From Saprospiraceae bacterium (GTDB taxonomy: Bacteria; Bacteroidota; Bacteroidia; Chitinophagales; Saprospiraceae): a stretch of DNA of 35,016 nt. The number at the start of each line of letters is the position of its first letter. Position 1 is the first letter of the stretch. The translations under genes were made by a program, and so were the position numbers. The stretch spans positions 1 to 35,016 of the forward strand of contig JAHQWA010000063.1 in NCBI GenBank assembly GCA_019634045.1, given 5' to 3'. Shown piece by piece: positions 14,036 to 23,125 of the stretch. The notes under the pieces were generated by a model. It had not been told where the DNA came from. It made no database searches and saw only the letters and a program-made list of their open reading frames with translations.

Positions 14036-16789
14036 ATGATGGGAGTGATCCGTTCTAGGATCAGAGATGTTAGCGGTAATCTGTCCAAGGGCCCTTCTTG
14101 GACCAGGGGTATATTGTGCCTATGGCTCACCCTTGCGAGTTTGACTTCCATTGCTCAAGATGCGATTCACCAATCGTTTTCTGCGACCTATCAAAATATT
14201 CCTATCACGGAGGCGTTGGCCCAATTCAGAGACCAATATGGCATCAAGATTGCCTATGATGACCAAGCGCTAGCTGGGATTCAAGTCAATAGTAGCTTTC
14301 AAGACCTTTCCTTAGATCTGGCGATGCAGCAATTGCTCTCGCAAACTACCTTAGTATACAGGGTAATGGGAAGAGATAAAGTCCTTATCCGTCCCAGAAG
14401 CTTGGCAGAAGCGGCTAGCGAGGACGGAACCGCGGGGAAAGTGACGGGAAAGGTTTTGGACCCTTACACTGGAGAAGGACTTGCTTATGCGACGGTTACG
14501 ACATTGGATGGGAAGCGAGGCACCATCGCTGATGAGTGGGGAGAATTTAGCTTCGACCTAGCAAGAGGAGAACAACAGCTGAGGGTACAGTATTTAGGAT
14601 ATGAAGCCAAGGACGTTCAAGTAGATAAAACTAAAGGGCCAGTACTAGTTCGGCTCCAAGCGCAGCCGCAGGAAATCCCGAGTGTGACTATCGTTGAGCA
14701 ACATCCTCTCTTGACCTTAGATCAAGGGGATGGCAGCACTCGCCTCTATGCCGGGACCTTCTCTCGCCTACCGACCTTTGTCGCTGGCCCAGATGTGCTG
14801 CGCAACTTGCAATTGCTGCCAGGCGTCTCGGCACAAGATGATCTGTCGGCAGAACTTAAAATTAGAGGTGGAGAAGCGGATGAAAATATGATCATTTTGG
14901 ATGGGATCACCTTACACAAAGTAGATCATTATTTTGGGGTATTTAGTGCGATCAATGGGCGTGTGGTGGACGAAGTTACCTTGTATAAGAATACTTATCC
15001 GGTGGAGTTTGGAGGAAAGCTTTCTGGCTTGCTGGATATGAAAACCAAAGCTGGCCTAGGTGAATTGGCTGGCGGAGAAGTCGGGCTTGACCTTTTGGCT
15101 TCTAATGTGACCTTACATCTTCCAATGGGAGAGCGCTCTTCCCTGATGCTGGCTGGCCGGATGACCAATAATAATCTGGGTAACTACAAGATCCTCAACT
15201 TGCTACAACAAGAAGAGCAGCAATCTCCCGTTCAGCAACTCAATAGTGCTTCCACCATTACCAGAAATAATATTGTAGCCATTGAGCCTGATTTTCGCTT
15301 TTATGATCTCAATGCTAAATGGTCCTGGCAAGCCCATCAAAATACCCGTTTTACAGCTAGCTATTTTAGAGGGTATGATGAAATGAATTACGATTACGCC
15401 AAAGACTATAGAAATAGAATAGGCCAGGCGATAGTCAACAACCAAGAAACCAATCAGGAGGTTTCCAGTTGGGAAAACCACGGCGCTAGCTTGCAGTGGC
15501 AGCAGAATTGGAGCCCTAAGTTAGAAACTCATTTAAACCTTAGCGCCTCTCAATATCAAGAGCAAATTGGAATCAATCGATTATTGCGACAATCGCTGCT
15601 TCGAACCGGAGAGTTGCTGAAAGAAAAACTACAATCCAAGACAACAGAAAACGATATTCAAACCTTATCCCTCAATTGGAATGCGAACTACTCCTTTTCA
15701 CCTCAGCAACAATTGCAATTGGGCTATCAACTGAGCCAAGACCAGGTTTCATTCGAAATAGTTGCGGAAAATGGATCACTCCTCGATCGCCGCAACGCGG
15801 GACTACAGAATGCCGCCTATGCGGAGTATGTCTGGAAAATGCCTTGGAACCTTACCCTTGAAGGAGGTTTGCGTTTGACACATTATGACCTTACTCAAGA
15901 CCTCCATTGGTCCCCCAGAGTAAATGCACAATATAGACTTAACGAAAACGCGATCCTGAAAACTTCCTGGGGTATCAATCAACAGTTTACGCGAGAGATC
16001 TACCATGAGGATCGCTTTGGTAGAACCTTTGAGTTTCTGTCCTTGGCGGCTGATGAGGGATTTCCAGTAGCAAGTAGTGAGCAATTTATGCTTGGGGCAA
16101 ATGTCAAGCGTAGCGGTTGGGAGTTGGATATAGAGTTGTATCGCAAATATACAGATGGTATCATTGAACACGCCTTAGTCAGTAATGGACGCGATCGACT
16201 TGATCGGCCTACTCAGAACACTGAGTTTCGCTTCTTTCAGGGAGATCGATTAACGCGAGGAATTGATTTCCTATTGAAAAAGAGTACGTCCGACTATCAA
16301 GGGTGGATCGCCTACACGCTGAGCAAAACCACCCTAAGTTTTCCAGCGATTAGCATGGGGGACCCCTTCCCATCGCAAGATGATCGGCGCCACCAACTGA
16401 AATGGGTGAATCAATACCGCTACAAAGACTGGGATTTCTCCCTAAACTACATCTTTAGTAGCGGGACGCCCTATACAGATATCAGTCTACTGGATGATCT
16501 TTCTCGCGATCGAACCACGATCAAACCCGAGGAGCGGATTAGCTATTTGGAAGATTATCATCGAGTTGATATTTCAGCGCACTACAATTTCTTGCTGGGC
16601 GGAAGAAAGGCGAGGATCGGAGCTTCGATCTTTAACCTATTTGACCGAAAAAATGTTAAACAGCGACAATACATTTTTGCCATCGCCGAAACCCGGGCGG
16701 ACAATGTTCCTACCTTCAATACAGTGGTGGGAACAGAATTGCAACTGCTAGATTTTACTCCCAATATCAGTTTCTCATACTCCTTCTGA
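14036..16789 (+). CDS. FecA-like TonB-dependent receptor with STN signalling domain
   Basis: 917 residues. After a basic 24-residue lead, the signal peptide is RGILCLWLTLASLTSIAQ. The STN domain spans about 45-98 (ITEALAQFRDQYGIKIAYDD, then LDLAMQQLLSQTTLVYRV); in this family it contacts FecR. A carboxypeptidase-regulatory domain follows at about 134-212 (GKVTGKVLDPYTGEGLAYAT). The plug is at about 235-345 (DVLRNLQLLPGVSAQDDLSA, KIRGGEADENMIILDGITL, YPVEFGGKLSGLLDMKTKAG), then the barrel, ending in the terminal Phe of ISFSYSF. Two adjacent ATGs (14036, 14039) are in frame. It is last in the sigma/FecR cassette. The 3' end overlaps the convergent hydrolase gene by 15 bases. The ligand is unknown. 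Confidence 0.93.
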   Translation: MMGVIRSRIRDVSGNLSKGPSWTRGILCLWLTLASLTSIAQDAIHQSFSATYQNIPITEALAQFRDQYGIKIAYDDQALAGIQVNSSFQDLSLDLAMQQLLSQTTLVYRVMGRDKVLIRPRSLAEAASEDGTAGKVTGKVLDPYTGEGLAYATVTTLDGKRGTIADEWGEFSFDLARGEQQLRVQYLGYEAKDVQVDKTKGPVLVRLQAQPQEIPSVTIVEQHPLLTLDQGDGSTRLYAGTFSRLPTFVAGPDVLRNLQLLPGVSAQDDLSAELKIRGGEADENMIILDGITLHKVDHYFGVFSAINGRVVDEVTLYKNTYPVEFGGKLSGLLDMKTKAGLGELAGGEVGLDLLASNVTLHLPMGERSSLMLAGRMTNNNLGNYKILNLLQQEEQQSPVQQLNSASTITRNNIVAIEPDFRFYDLNAKWSWQAHQNTRFTASYFRGYDEMNYDYAKDYRNRIGQAIVNNQETNQEVSSWENHGASLQWQQNWSPKLETHLNLSASQYQEQIGINRLLRQSLLRTGELLKEKLQSKTTENDIQTLSLNWNANYSFSPQQQLQLGYQLSQDQVSFEIVAENGSLLDRRNAGLQNAAYAEYVWKMPWNLTLEGGLRLTHYDLTQDLHWSPRVNAQYRLNENAILKTSWGINQQFTREIYHEDRFGRTFEFLSLAADEGFPVASSEQFMLGANVKRSGWELDIELYRKYTDGIIEHALVSNGRDRLDRPTQNTEFRFFQGDRLTRGIDFLLKKSTSDYQGWIAYTLSKTTLSFPAISMGDPFPSQDDRRHQLKWVNQYRYKDWDFSLNYIFSSGTPYTDISLLDDLSRDRTTIKPEERISYLEDYHRVDISAHYNFLLGGRKARIGASIFNLFDRKNVKQRQYIFAIAETRADNVPTFNTVVGTELQLLDFTPNISFSYSF

Positions 16790-17554
16790 GGGCTGCAGTT
16801 TTTCCCTATAAAACTCTATCAAGCGACCCAGGGCATCCTTGGTAGGATGGCCCGTTTTATCAACGAAATGTGCAGTGAAAACGGCATGACAACCCATTCC
16901 CGGAGGCTGTTGAGCTGAAGGTAACTCATGGTATTCAAACGCCTCACCGAACACTTCTTGATAAGCTTGCATTTTCTCTGGTGGGCAGAATGGATCTTTA
17001 TCAAACCTAAAAGCAAGCAATTGCTCACCATTAGCGACTCTTTGTTTGGCAATCTCTAGATCCTCTGGGCTTACTCCCAAGGCCCGCTTGGTACTCAAGG
17101 ACATGCCCAGGGGTAAAGAGGGCTGACTTAGTACAGGAGCTTTGACAGCCGATTCTACCATTAAAGGGATGGCGAATCCTCCAGTGAGGCACATCCCGAT
17201 AACGCCAACACCTTTGGCTTCAGTTGCAGCATCAGCTTTGCGAACGAGCGCCCGTAACCAAGTAACAATCGGACTGGTCTTGTTATGCTTAAATACGTGA
17301 AACTCTCTACTGATACACACCTTAAATAAGAACCGGATCGGAGCCGCCTTTTGCCCTGGCCGCCCAAAAAGTAAGGGGAGATATACTTTGAACCCTTGTT
17401 TAATCAAACGTTCAGCAAAAAGGACACACTCTTTGGTCATCCCCGGTAATTCATGAATGATGATAATAGGGGGACCTTCACCTGCCGTGTATACATAGTG
17501 TGATATATTATCGTGTGTGAAAGTGCTTCGACTGAAATTTGGTAATTCCATCAT
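16775..17554 (-). CDS. Dienelactone-hydrolase-family protein
   Basis: 259 residues from the ATG at 17554; a frame from 17593 adds 13 residues (TFVPIRLRYKTN) with no clear support. An alpha/beta hydrolase: PPIIIIHELPGM is the oxyanion-loop strand, and the nucleophile elbow is GVIGMCLTGGFAIP with Cys as nucleophile, as in carboxymethylenebutenolidase. The likely acid is Asp in FRFDKDPFCPPEKM and the base His in GMGCHAVFTAHF. It is soluble, with no signal peptide. Many relatives act on substrates other than dienelactone, so no reaction is assigned. Its last 15 bases overlap the end of the convergent receptor gene. Confidence 0.85.
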   Translation of the reverse strand: MMELPNFSRSTFTHDNISHYVYTAGEGPPIIIIHELPGMTKECVLFAERLIKQGFKVYLPLLFGRPGQKAAPIRFLFKVCISREFHVFKHNKTSPIVTWLRALVRKADAATEAKGVGVIGMCLTGGFAIPLMVESAVKAPVLSQPSLPLGMSLSTKRALGVSPEDLEIAKQRVANGEQLLAFRFDKDPFCPPEKMQAYQEVFGEAFEYHELPSAQQPPGMGCHAVFTAHFVDKTGHPTKDALGRLIEFYREKLQPSEGV

Positions 17555-17792
17555 ATTGGTTTTGTAGCGGAGGCGTATAGGTACGAAAGTCAAGACTTTT
17601 GCTCAACCTTAGTGTCAATTGTTGGCCCCTCAAAATATCAAAATTCCATCAATCCCACGGCCTACGAGGAGGTGCCAAAAGGTTTTCCCTTGAATTGGCG
17701 AGACGAATTGCACGACTTTCGGAGGAATGTGTGTAGTTTTACATGGTAAGGATCACTCTATTAATCCATACTCAAACAGCTAACCAACTACC

Positions 17793-18596
17793 ATGAAAAA
17801 GTTCATTGTATATGGGCTTATGGCCTTACTTTTGTGGGCTTGTGGGCAAGAGAAAAGTACTGAAGAAGAGCCTAAAGTTGAGACAAGGGTACAATTAAAT
17901 ATGGACTCTATTCGGCGATTGTATACCGAGTTATCACAACTGAGGTTAGAGGCTTTGCCATCTAAGCAGGTGGCGGAAAAAGGAAAACTTAACCCGGTTG
18001 ATGAAGCCCCGGCGGATACCTTGTTCTTTGTTTTTCGTGAAAATCTACAACAACTCATTAAAAACAAGAACGTTTTCGGTCTCTTGGAAGCCGTTGATGA
18101 AGGCATTAAGAATGGATTTGGCGACAACAACGGCTTCGCTGAGTTTGTTACCCTTTGGGAATTGGATAAACCGGAGAAGGCCGCCGAATCTGAGATATGG
18201 AGTATCCTGGAAGATATATTGACCTTGGGGGGTTCGTTTTTAGCGGATCCGGCTACGTTTGAGGCCAATTATGTTTCTTCAACTTGGCCCGCTGCATATG
18301 AGCCTTTTGATCACGCCGCCGTCGTTGGGAGCGGGGTACGATTTCGCACTTCGCCCACCTTGCAAAGTAAAACCATTGCTTCTATTTCTTATGACATCGT
18401 CAAAGTTTTAGAGTATACGGATAAAGAGGAAACGATTGGAGGAGAGACTCACCCCTGGGTGAAGATTGGTATGTTGGACGGTCGTGAAGGTTATGTTTAT
18501 GGTAAATTCCTTAGATCACCGGTCGGCTATCGGGCTACCTTTAGCCGCAATGAAAAAGGGCTTTGGCAAATGGACAGTTTGCTATCAGGAGATTAG
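17793..18596 (+). CDS. SH3-domain lipoprotein
   Basis: 267 residues. A lipoprotein signal ends LLLWAC with Cys17. The middle of the protein is mostly helical and acidic (MDSIRRLYTELSQLRLEALP, NLQQLIKNKNVFGLLEAVDE). The C-terminal part, from about residue 172, is a bacterial SH3 domain (SGVRFRTSPTLQSKTIASIS, then HPWVKIGMLDGREGYVYGKF), a fold often used to bind peptidoglycan stems or cell-envelope partners. It lies 24 bases before era and is probably in the same transcript. No specific function can be given. Confidence 0.82.
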   Translation: MKKFIVYGLMALLLWACGQEKSTEEEPKVETRVQLNMDSIRRLYTELSQLRLEALPSKQVAEKGKLNPVDEAPADTLFFVFRENLQQLIKNKNVFGLLEAVDEGIKNGFGDNNGFAEFVTLWELDKPEKAAESEIWSILEDILTLGGSFLADPATFEANYVSSTWPAAYEPFDHAAVVGSGVRFRTSPTLQSKTIASISYDIVKVLEYTDKEETIGGETHPWVKIGMLDGREGYVYGKFLRSPVGYRATFSRNEKGLWQMDSLLSGD

Positions 18597-18620
18597 ATCT
18601 CGTAAAAAATAAATGAATGT

Positions 18621-19517
18621 ATGCATAGATCTGGATTTGTGAATATTATTGGACGACCCAATGTGGGGAAATCTACCCTTATGAATGCTTTGGTGGGAGA
18701 ACGAATGTCTATTATTACCAATAAGCCACAAACCACTCGACATCGGATTATTGGGATATTAAGTGGCGACGATTTTCAGTTGGTGTTTTCTGATACGCCC
18801 GGTATTATCCGAGATCCAGCCTACAAGATGCATGAGATCATGAATAGTTATGTCAAATCCTCCTTTGAGGATGCTGATATCATGCTTTTTGTCACGGAGA
18901 TAGGAGAGAAGTTTGCCGATGACGATCCGATTATCCAGCGCTTGAAAAAGGTGCAAGATATTTCACTTTTCCTGGTCTTGAACAAGATTGATCTACACAG
19001 TCCGGAAACGATTCTACTGGCCATTCAAGAATGGAACGATCGCATTTCGTTCACCGAAACGATTCCGATATCTGCTTTGCATAAACAAAATACGGATCAG
19101 CTGCTCAAATTGGTTAAAGATAAGCTGCCGGAAGGCCCTGTCTACTACCCTAAGGAACAACTGACTGACCGCCCCGAAAGGTTCTTTGTAAGTGAAATTA
19201 TCCGAGAAAAGATCCTACAGCAATACGAACAAGAAATACCCTATTTTACGGAAGTTGCTGTTACGGAATTTAAGGAAACTACGACCAAAAAGGGGGAGCC
19301 ATTGGTTCGTATCCATGCGACGATCTTTGTCGGTCGCCGAACGCATAAAGGCATCATCTTAGGTAAAGAGGGGAGGGCCATTAAGCGCCTGGGCACGGCA
19401 GCTAGAAAGGGAATTGAAGCTTTTCTAGAACAGAAGGTGTTTTTAGAACTTTTCGTGAAAATCAAAGACAATTGGCGGGATGACGAGCGTACCCTCAAGC
19501 ACTTTGGGTATAACTAA
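18621..19517 (+). CDS. era: GTPase Era
   Basis: 298 residues, normal Era length. The GTPase motifs are G1 GRPNVGKS (residues 11-18), G2 region KPQTTRHRIIG, G3 DTPGI and G4 NKID. The C-terminal KH RNA-binding domain carries GIILGKEGRAIKRLGTAAR and ends FVKIKDNWRDDERTLKHFGY. Era binds the 3' end of 16S rRNA and assists 30S subunit maturation. The ATG at 18621 starts directly before the conserved RSGFVNIIGRPN segment. An ATG at 18613 is in another frame. A terminator follows the stop codon immediately. Confidence 0.97.
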   Translation: MHRSGFVNIIGRPNVGKSTLMNALVGERMSIITNKPQTTRHRIIGILSGDDFQLVFSDTPGIIRDPAYKMHEIMNSYVKSSFEDADIMLFVTEIGEKFADDDPIIQRLKKVQDISLFLVLNKIDLHSPETILLAIQEWNDRISFTETIPISALHKQNTDQLLKLVKDKLPEGPVYYPKEQLTDRPERFFVSEIIREKILQQYEQEIPYFTEVAVTEFKETTTKKGEPLVRIHATIFVGRRTHKGIILGKEGRAIKRLGTAARKGIEAFLEQKVFLELFVKIKDNWRDDERTLKHFGYN

Positions 19518-19553
19518 AAGAGCCTTTCATCAACTTGATGAAAGGCCCTTTCT
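19517..19553. terminator. Bidirectional terminator between era and the secreted-protein gene
   Basis: CCTTTCATCAA and TTGATGAAAGG form a perfect 11-base stem around a single C (a larger loop in practice), flanked by AAAAGAG on the left and CCCTTTCTT on the right. It serves the convergent era and type-IX secreted-protein genes. Confidence 0.75.
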
Positions 19554-19576
19554 TATCTCTTATTTCAGCTCTTTGC

Positions 19577-22498
19577 TTACTTAATTAGGATCATCTTTCC
19601 ACTACGAGAATCTCCATCCACACTAATTCGATACCAAAGGATACCGTCGTGAGCCAAGTCTTTGGCACGAACCATTAGTTGGTTGAAGCCGCTAGGTAAG
19701 TTGCTGCTTTGTTGTAGCAAGCGTTGCCCAGAAGGACTATAGACCTCGAGTGTTACTAAGCTCTCCTTGGGTAAATTGAGCTCAAAAGTGGTTACTTGAT
19801 GGAAGGGGTTTGGATAATTGGAAGTCAATAACCAATCCGTACTTTCTTGGTCCTCAAATTGCAAGCTAACAGGGTGTAACTGATACTGATCATCAACTAA
19901 CTGATTTGGAAGGTCTTGATCCAAACCAAAACTTTCCGTCAGTGAACCTGCGTATCTAGATCGGAATGGTATGCTGAATCGTAGGTCATCCGTATCAGAT
20001 AGGATCGCCATGCGGATTGAGCCAGTGCTTTCATCAACAAGGACGTAATCACTCCATTGATTCGGTAGCGTTCCAATTTCCAAAAGATTTGGATCATATT
20101 TAAAACTCAACTGGCCACCCAGCACAGCATTTCCACTATGGGTGATATCAACTGTAAAGGCCTCATCGATTTCTAGGTTTCTCGTAGCTGCAAACAAGCC
20201 CATCACAAGCCCGTTACCTCTTTCGTCAACACTGTTTTCAGCGCCATCTATATTCAGACTGTAGTCGAGGTCACCCACCTTAATGCCGTAGAACTCTAAG
20301 CTATCATGATTTTGTTCAATAGCATCGATTTGAATACTTTCTGGTAAACCTTCCTCCCAAGGGTTTTCCTCATTCGGATAGACATAGGAGGCATCGACAA
20401 AGCGCCAACTTGGAGATTCTTCCAGAGAGGTAGTAATACCTAACATAATCTTTAGCAAGATCGTTAGATCCTCACTATCTACTGTTCCTGAACCATTTAA
20501 GTCTGCAGCGATCAACTGGAAAGGAGAGCTAAGTGGTGTTCGTCCTTGTAGATGATCATTCAAGCGAGCCATGTCAGAGGCATTCACCCCTACTAGGTCA
20601 TCTCCATCTCTAAAAGGCGTGAGTACATAGGTGCCTCCCATTTGAGCTTGTAGGTATCCGTAGGCACCCAGGGTATCAGTGATTAAGGTATCCATCATCA
20701 TGGTATCCATTACGATGGTATCAATGACAATGGTATCCTGCATCAATCCACTTAGTCTAACTTCTGTGTCGGTTAATCTTTCACCTTCAGTAGTGTACAC
20801 CATACCCGCCAAACGGGCCATGCCGTAGGGAGGATCCTCGGTAAGATCGTCTTCTTCTTCCTCATCATCGGTGACTTCCTCTTCTTCCTCCTCCTCCTCA
20901 TCGGCGGCATCGTCATCTACGTCTTCACCACAGAGATCATTTGTGTTTAAGCGAATATAGGTACGACAGAGGTCATAATTGGGACCTCCTATGGTTCCGT
21001 CAGGTTGTTCCTGGTAAGGGTTATACGCGCTATCCCAGACGTAGATTTCTACCTCAACTTCACTTCCATCATCACAAGTGAAAATGATACCCGTGCTATC
21101 GATATTGGGTGTTTCCCCGACGCGATTAATGGAGTAGGAGATAGGGCCAGAGCAATCGTCATCGTATTGGTCGATGATGAAATCAACCGCCCAAATTTCC
21201 ATAGCCCCTGGATCTATATCACCATCGCCATCTATATCAACATTGGCCTCCAATGGCATCAAACTAGAAGACAAACCGTGCAAGCATACAATTCCAGGAG
21301 GATCACAATCCACTACTTCAACCGGCACTCTTACGGCTGATGAAGTGCCACAGCCATCCTTCACATGAATCTCATAGGTATGCTCACCCAAGGGTAGATA
21401 TTGCTTAATGGTAAAGTTGGGATAACTACCGCTTAGTACCTCACTTGCAATATTGTTAGCATTGGTAAAGGGTACTGGGATATTATTTTCGAATAGGAAT
21501 ACTTTTACAGTAGCGGTGCCGCTACATTCATCTGACACGCCAAAGGAAAAGTCAACCAGACCGGGACATCCTGCACCTTGGTCCTCACTGTAACTACAGA
21601 AGGGATCAGGGTTCGTTACATCTACCACCGGTGGAATATTGTCCATTACCTTTAGGTGTTGGGTGTATTGGTAGAAGCCTTTACTTTGGTAATAATGGGA
21701 GCTGCTGGTCAGCCAAATTTTACGCCAGAAGCCTTTTTGTCCCATATGGCCACAACTGATATCCTGTTCCTCAACGGAAGGATAGTAGTCGTTTTCATTA
21801 GAAGTTCGGTCAATGTAAATTTTGTTATCCGGTCGGCGAATAACCCAAACGGCTTCATCACCTGGAACATCATCACAATCTTCGTCACGCCCAATAATAA
21901 TGGGATCAGAATGACCATCATATTCACACCAGTTGATCACTCGATAAGTTCTCAAAATCTTGTAGCAGGCTTCGCTACCAGTCTGGAACTTCAAGTCTTG
22001 TGTGCTAACTGCTAAGAGATCACAGCTCAATTCGTCAAATTGAATGTCCTCTGCTTCAGGCTCCTCACAATTGGCTACAGCATCGGGTGGGAACCGGACC
22101 ACATATTCATGAGAAGGCGTGATGGTAATGGTTTGTTCACAGTGGACTTCTGTGGGGCTTCCCCATCCACTGGATTGGTAATAGGCTTTGAAACGACGAT
22201 TGATGGTTCCTACACCACAATTGTCCAAGTACAATTCTGGGCTTAATTCATGCCAATTTTGATTGTCACAATGGTAATATCCGTTGGGTTCTCCAAACAG
22301 GTCTTCCAATAGGTCCCAGTCACTAGGGTCAAAGCCAGCTGGCAAATCATCACAGCTTGTAACGACATCATGTGGGATACTGCAACATGGATCATACGAT
22401 TCTTCTGCTGCTAAGGAGAAAGGAAAAAGAAAGCAGAAGAACAGTACTGCACTGGTGAAAGCCCTAGCATAACAAGAAGGGGCGGCGCACATTTTCAT
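19577..22498 (-). CDS. Large modular secreted protein with type IX secretion sorting domain
   Basis: 973 residues. The signal peptide ends near residue 31 (AVLFFCFLFPFSLAAEES). Residues about 35-520 contain many cysteines and HYR/gliding-type beta modules (VVDVTNPDPF, GSYPNFTIKQYLPLGEHTYE). An acidic Asp/Glu tract follows at about 521-553. A carboxypeptidase-regulatory-like module with short DTIV-DT repeats lies at about 565-650. A dockerin-like segment (ADLNGSGTVDSEDLTILLK) is near 660-680 and a cohesin-like beta domain (FTVDITHSGNAVLGGQLSFK) at about 770-870. The end, about 890-973, is a type A sorting domain (SNYPNPF, LEVYSPSGQRLLQQ, GKMILIK), so it should cross the outer membrane by the type IX system. 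Probably a surface adhesin or scaffold; no catalytic site was seen. Confidence 0.88.
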   Translation of the reverse strand: MKMCAAPSCYARAFTSAVLFFCFLFPFSLAAEESYDPCCSIPHDVVTSCDDLPAGFDPSDWDLLEDLFGEPNGYYHCDNQNWHELSPELYLDNCGVGTINRRFKAYYQSSGWGSPTEVHCEQTITITPSHEYVVRFPPDAVANCEEPEAEDIQFDELSCDLLAVSTQDLKFQTGSEACYKILRTYRVINWCEYDGHSDPIIIGRDEDCDDVPGDEAVWVIRRPDNKIYIDRTSNENDYYPSVEEQDISCGHMGQKGFWRKIWLTSSSHYYQSKGFYQYTQHLKVMDNIPPVVDVTNPDPFCSYSEDQGAGCPGLVDFSFGVSDECSGTATVKVFLFENNIPVPFTNANNIASEVLSGSYPNFTIKQYLPLGEHTYEIHVKDGCGTSSAVRVPVEVVDCDPPGIVCLHGLSSSLMPLEANVDIDGDGDIDPGAMEIWAVDFIIDQYDDDCSGPISYSINRVGETPNIDSTGIIFTCDDGSEVEVEIYVWDSAYNPYQEQPDGTIGGPNYDLCRTYIRLNTNDLCGEDVDDDAADEEEEEEEEVTDDEEEEDDLTEDPPYGMARLAGMVYTTEGERLTDTEVRLSGLMQDTIVIDTIVMDTMMMDTLITDTLGAYGYLQAQMGGTYVLTPFRDGDDLVGVNASDMARLNDHLQGRTPLSSPFQLIAADLNGSGTVDSEDLTILLKIMLGITTSLEESPSWRFVDASYVYPNEENPWEEGLPESIQIDAIEQNHDSLEFYGIKVGDLDYSLNIDGAENSVDERGNGLVMGLFAATRNLEIDEAFTVDITHSGNAVLGGQLSFKYDPNLLEIGTLPNQWSDYVLVDESTGSIRMAILSDTDDLRFSIPFRSRYAGSLTESFGLDQDLPNQLVDDQYQLHPVSLQFEDQESTDWLLTSNYPNPFHQVTTFELNLPKESLVTLEVYSPSGQRLLQQSSNLPSGFNQLMVRAKDLAHDGILWYRISVDGDSRSGKMILIK

Positions 22499-22707
22499 AG
22501 GTTCAGCTTTGGTATTTATGCATTATAAATTATAGAACACCCACAGCAGATAAGGCACTGTAGGTTAATCGCTTTTAGTGTATCAGACAGATGTGTGTAT
22601 CTATTGGGTGCTGAGAAGAAGCCCTGCCTGTTCAGCAAGGTATTTGTGGGAAGGCTTCCACTGCAAGTGATTTGGCGATTGCGTATGCTACAATTAGGAG
22701 GGTTCAA

Positions 22708-22739
22708 CAAATTTATAAAATACTAATAAGATTTTCAAA
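22708..22739 (-). promoter_or_regulatory. Promoter of the type-IX secreted-protein gene
   Basis: Read on the minus strand: TTTG (22739-22736), a 20-base spacer, then TAAATTTG (22715-22708). The start near 22701 gives a leader of about 200 bases that can fold through TGCTGA/TCAGCA at about 22590-22640. Confidence 0.6.
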
Positions 22740-22794
22740 GATTTTATAGAGTTGTTGAAATAGGATGGGCTAGAAGGGATGAAGCAAAAAAAAA

Positions 22795-22859
22795 GTTGCC
22801 AGGATTTTACTCAAAGAGCAAGCCTGACAACCGTTCCCCCTTACTTAAAAATTAAGTAA
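22795..22859 (+). repeat. Hairpin plus C-rich repeat, copy 1
   Basis: GTTGCCAGG (22795-22803) pairs with CCTGACAAC (22823-22831) with one mismatch, over a 19-base loop. The 3' arm runs into the repeat at 22829-22851, whose core is CCGTTCCCCCTTACTTAA and which is identical to 23063-23085. In this copy the end of the repeat also forms a palindrome, TTACTTAA-AAA-TTAAGTAA (22841-22859). Confidence 0.6.
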
Positions 22860-22925
22860 TTATGTATGGTAACATATTCCTTGCAAAAATCCAAAATATT
22901 TCGCTAATATCTTATTTCTCGGTAC

Positions 22926-22961
22926 ATAAAGAATGAGAAAGGAGCCTCACCCTTTCTTTAT
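22926..22961. other. Hairpin in the gene-free region
   Basis: GAAAGG (22937-22942) pairs with CCTTTC (22951-22956), and ATAAA (22926-22930) pairs with TTTAT (22957-22961), leaving a six-base bulge on the left. Confidence 0.35.
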
Positions 22962-23003
22962 CTTGAATTTTGTTCTTGTTTTACCTGAATTGAATGAGGA
23001 TGA

Positions 23004-23022
23004 TTACTTCTACTAGAAGTAA
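23004..23022. other. Perfect 8-base hairpin
   Basis: TTACTTCT (23004-23011) pairs with AGAAGTAA (23015-23022) over a 3-base loop, just upstream of copy 2 of the C-rich repeat. Confidence 0.45.
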
Positions 23023-23028
23023 GTAAGA

Positions 23029-23085
23029 GGTTACCGAATTGGATACTAGATCTTTCTCCGGTAACCGTTCCCCCTTACTTAAAAA
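23029..23085 (+). repeat. Hairpin plus C-rich repeat, copy 2
   Basis: GGTTACCG (23029-23036) pairs perfectly with CGGTAACC (23059-23066) over a 22-base loop. The 3' arm again runs into the repeat (23063-23085), identical over 23 bases to 22829-22851. The 5' arm differs from copy 1 yet still pairs, so the stem is kept while its sequence changes. Confidence 0.6.
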
Positions 23086-23125
23086 CTTCTAATCTTTAAA
23101 TTTTACTAATTGGTTTTTAAGGAGC

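Noticed and set aside
22516..22710. 64-codon minus-strand frame upstream of the type-IX secreted-protein gene
   Set aside because: No protein-like pattern; it overlaps the promoter and leader of the secreted-protein gene.
22795..23085. CRISPR-like array
   Set aside because: Only two repeat copies, 234 bases apart, with no regular spacers and no cas genes in the window.
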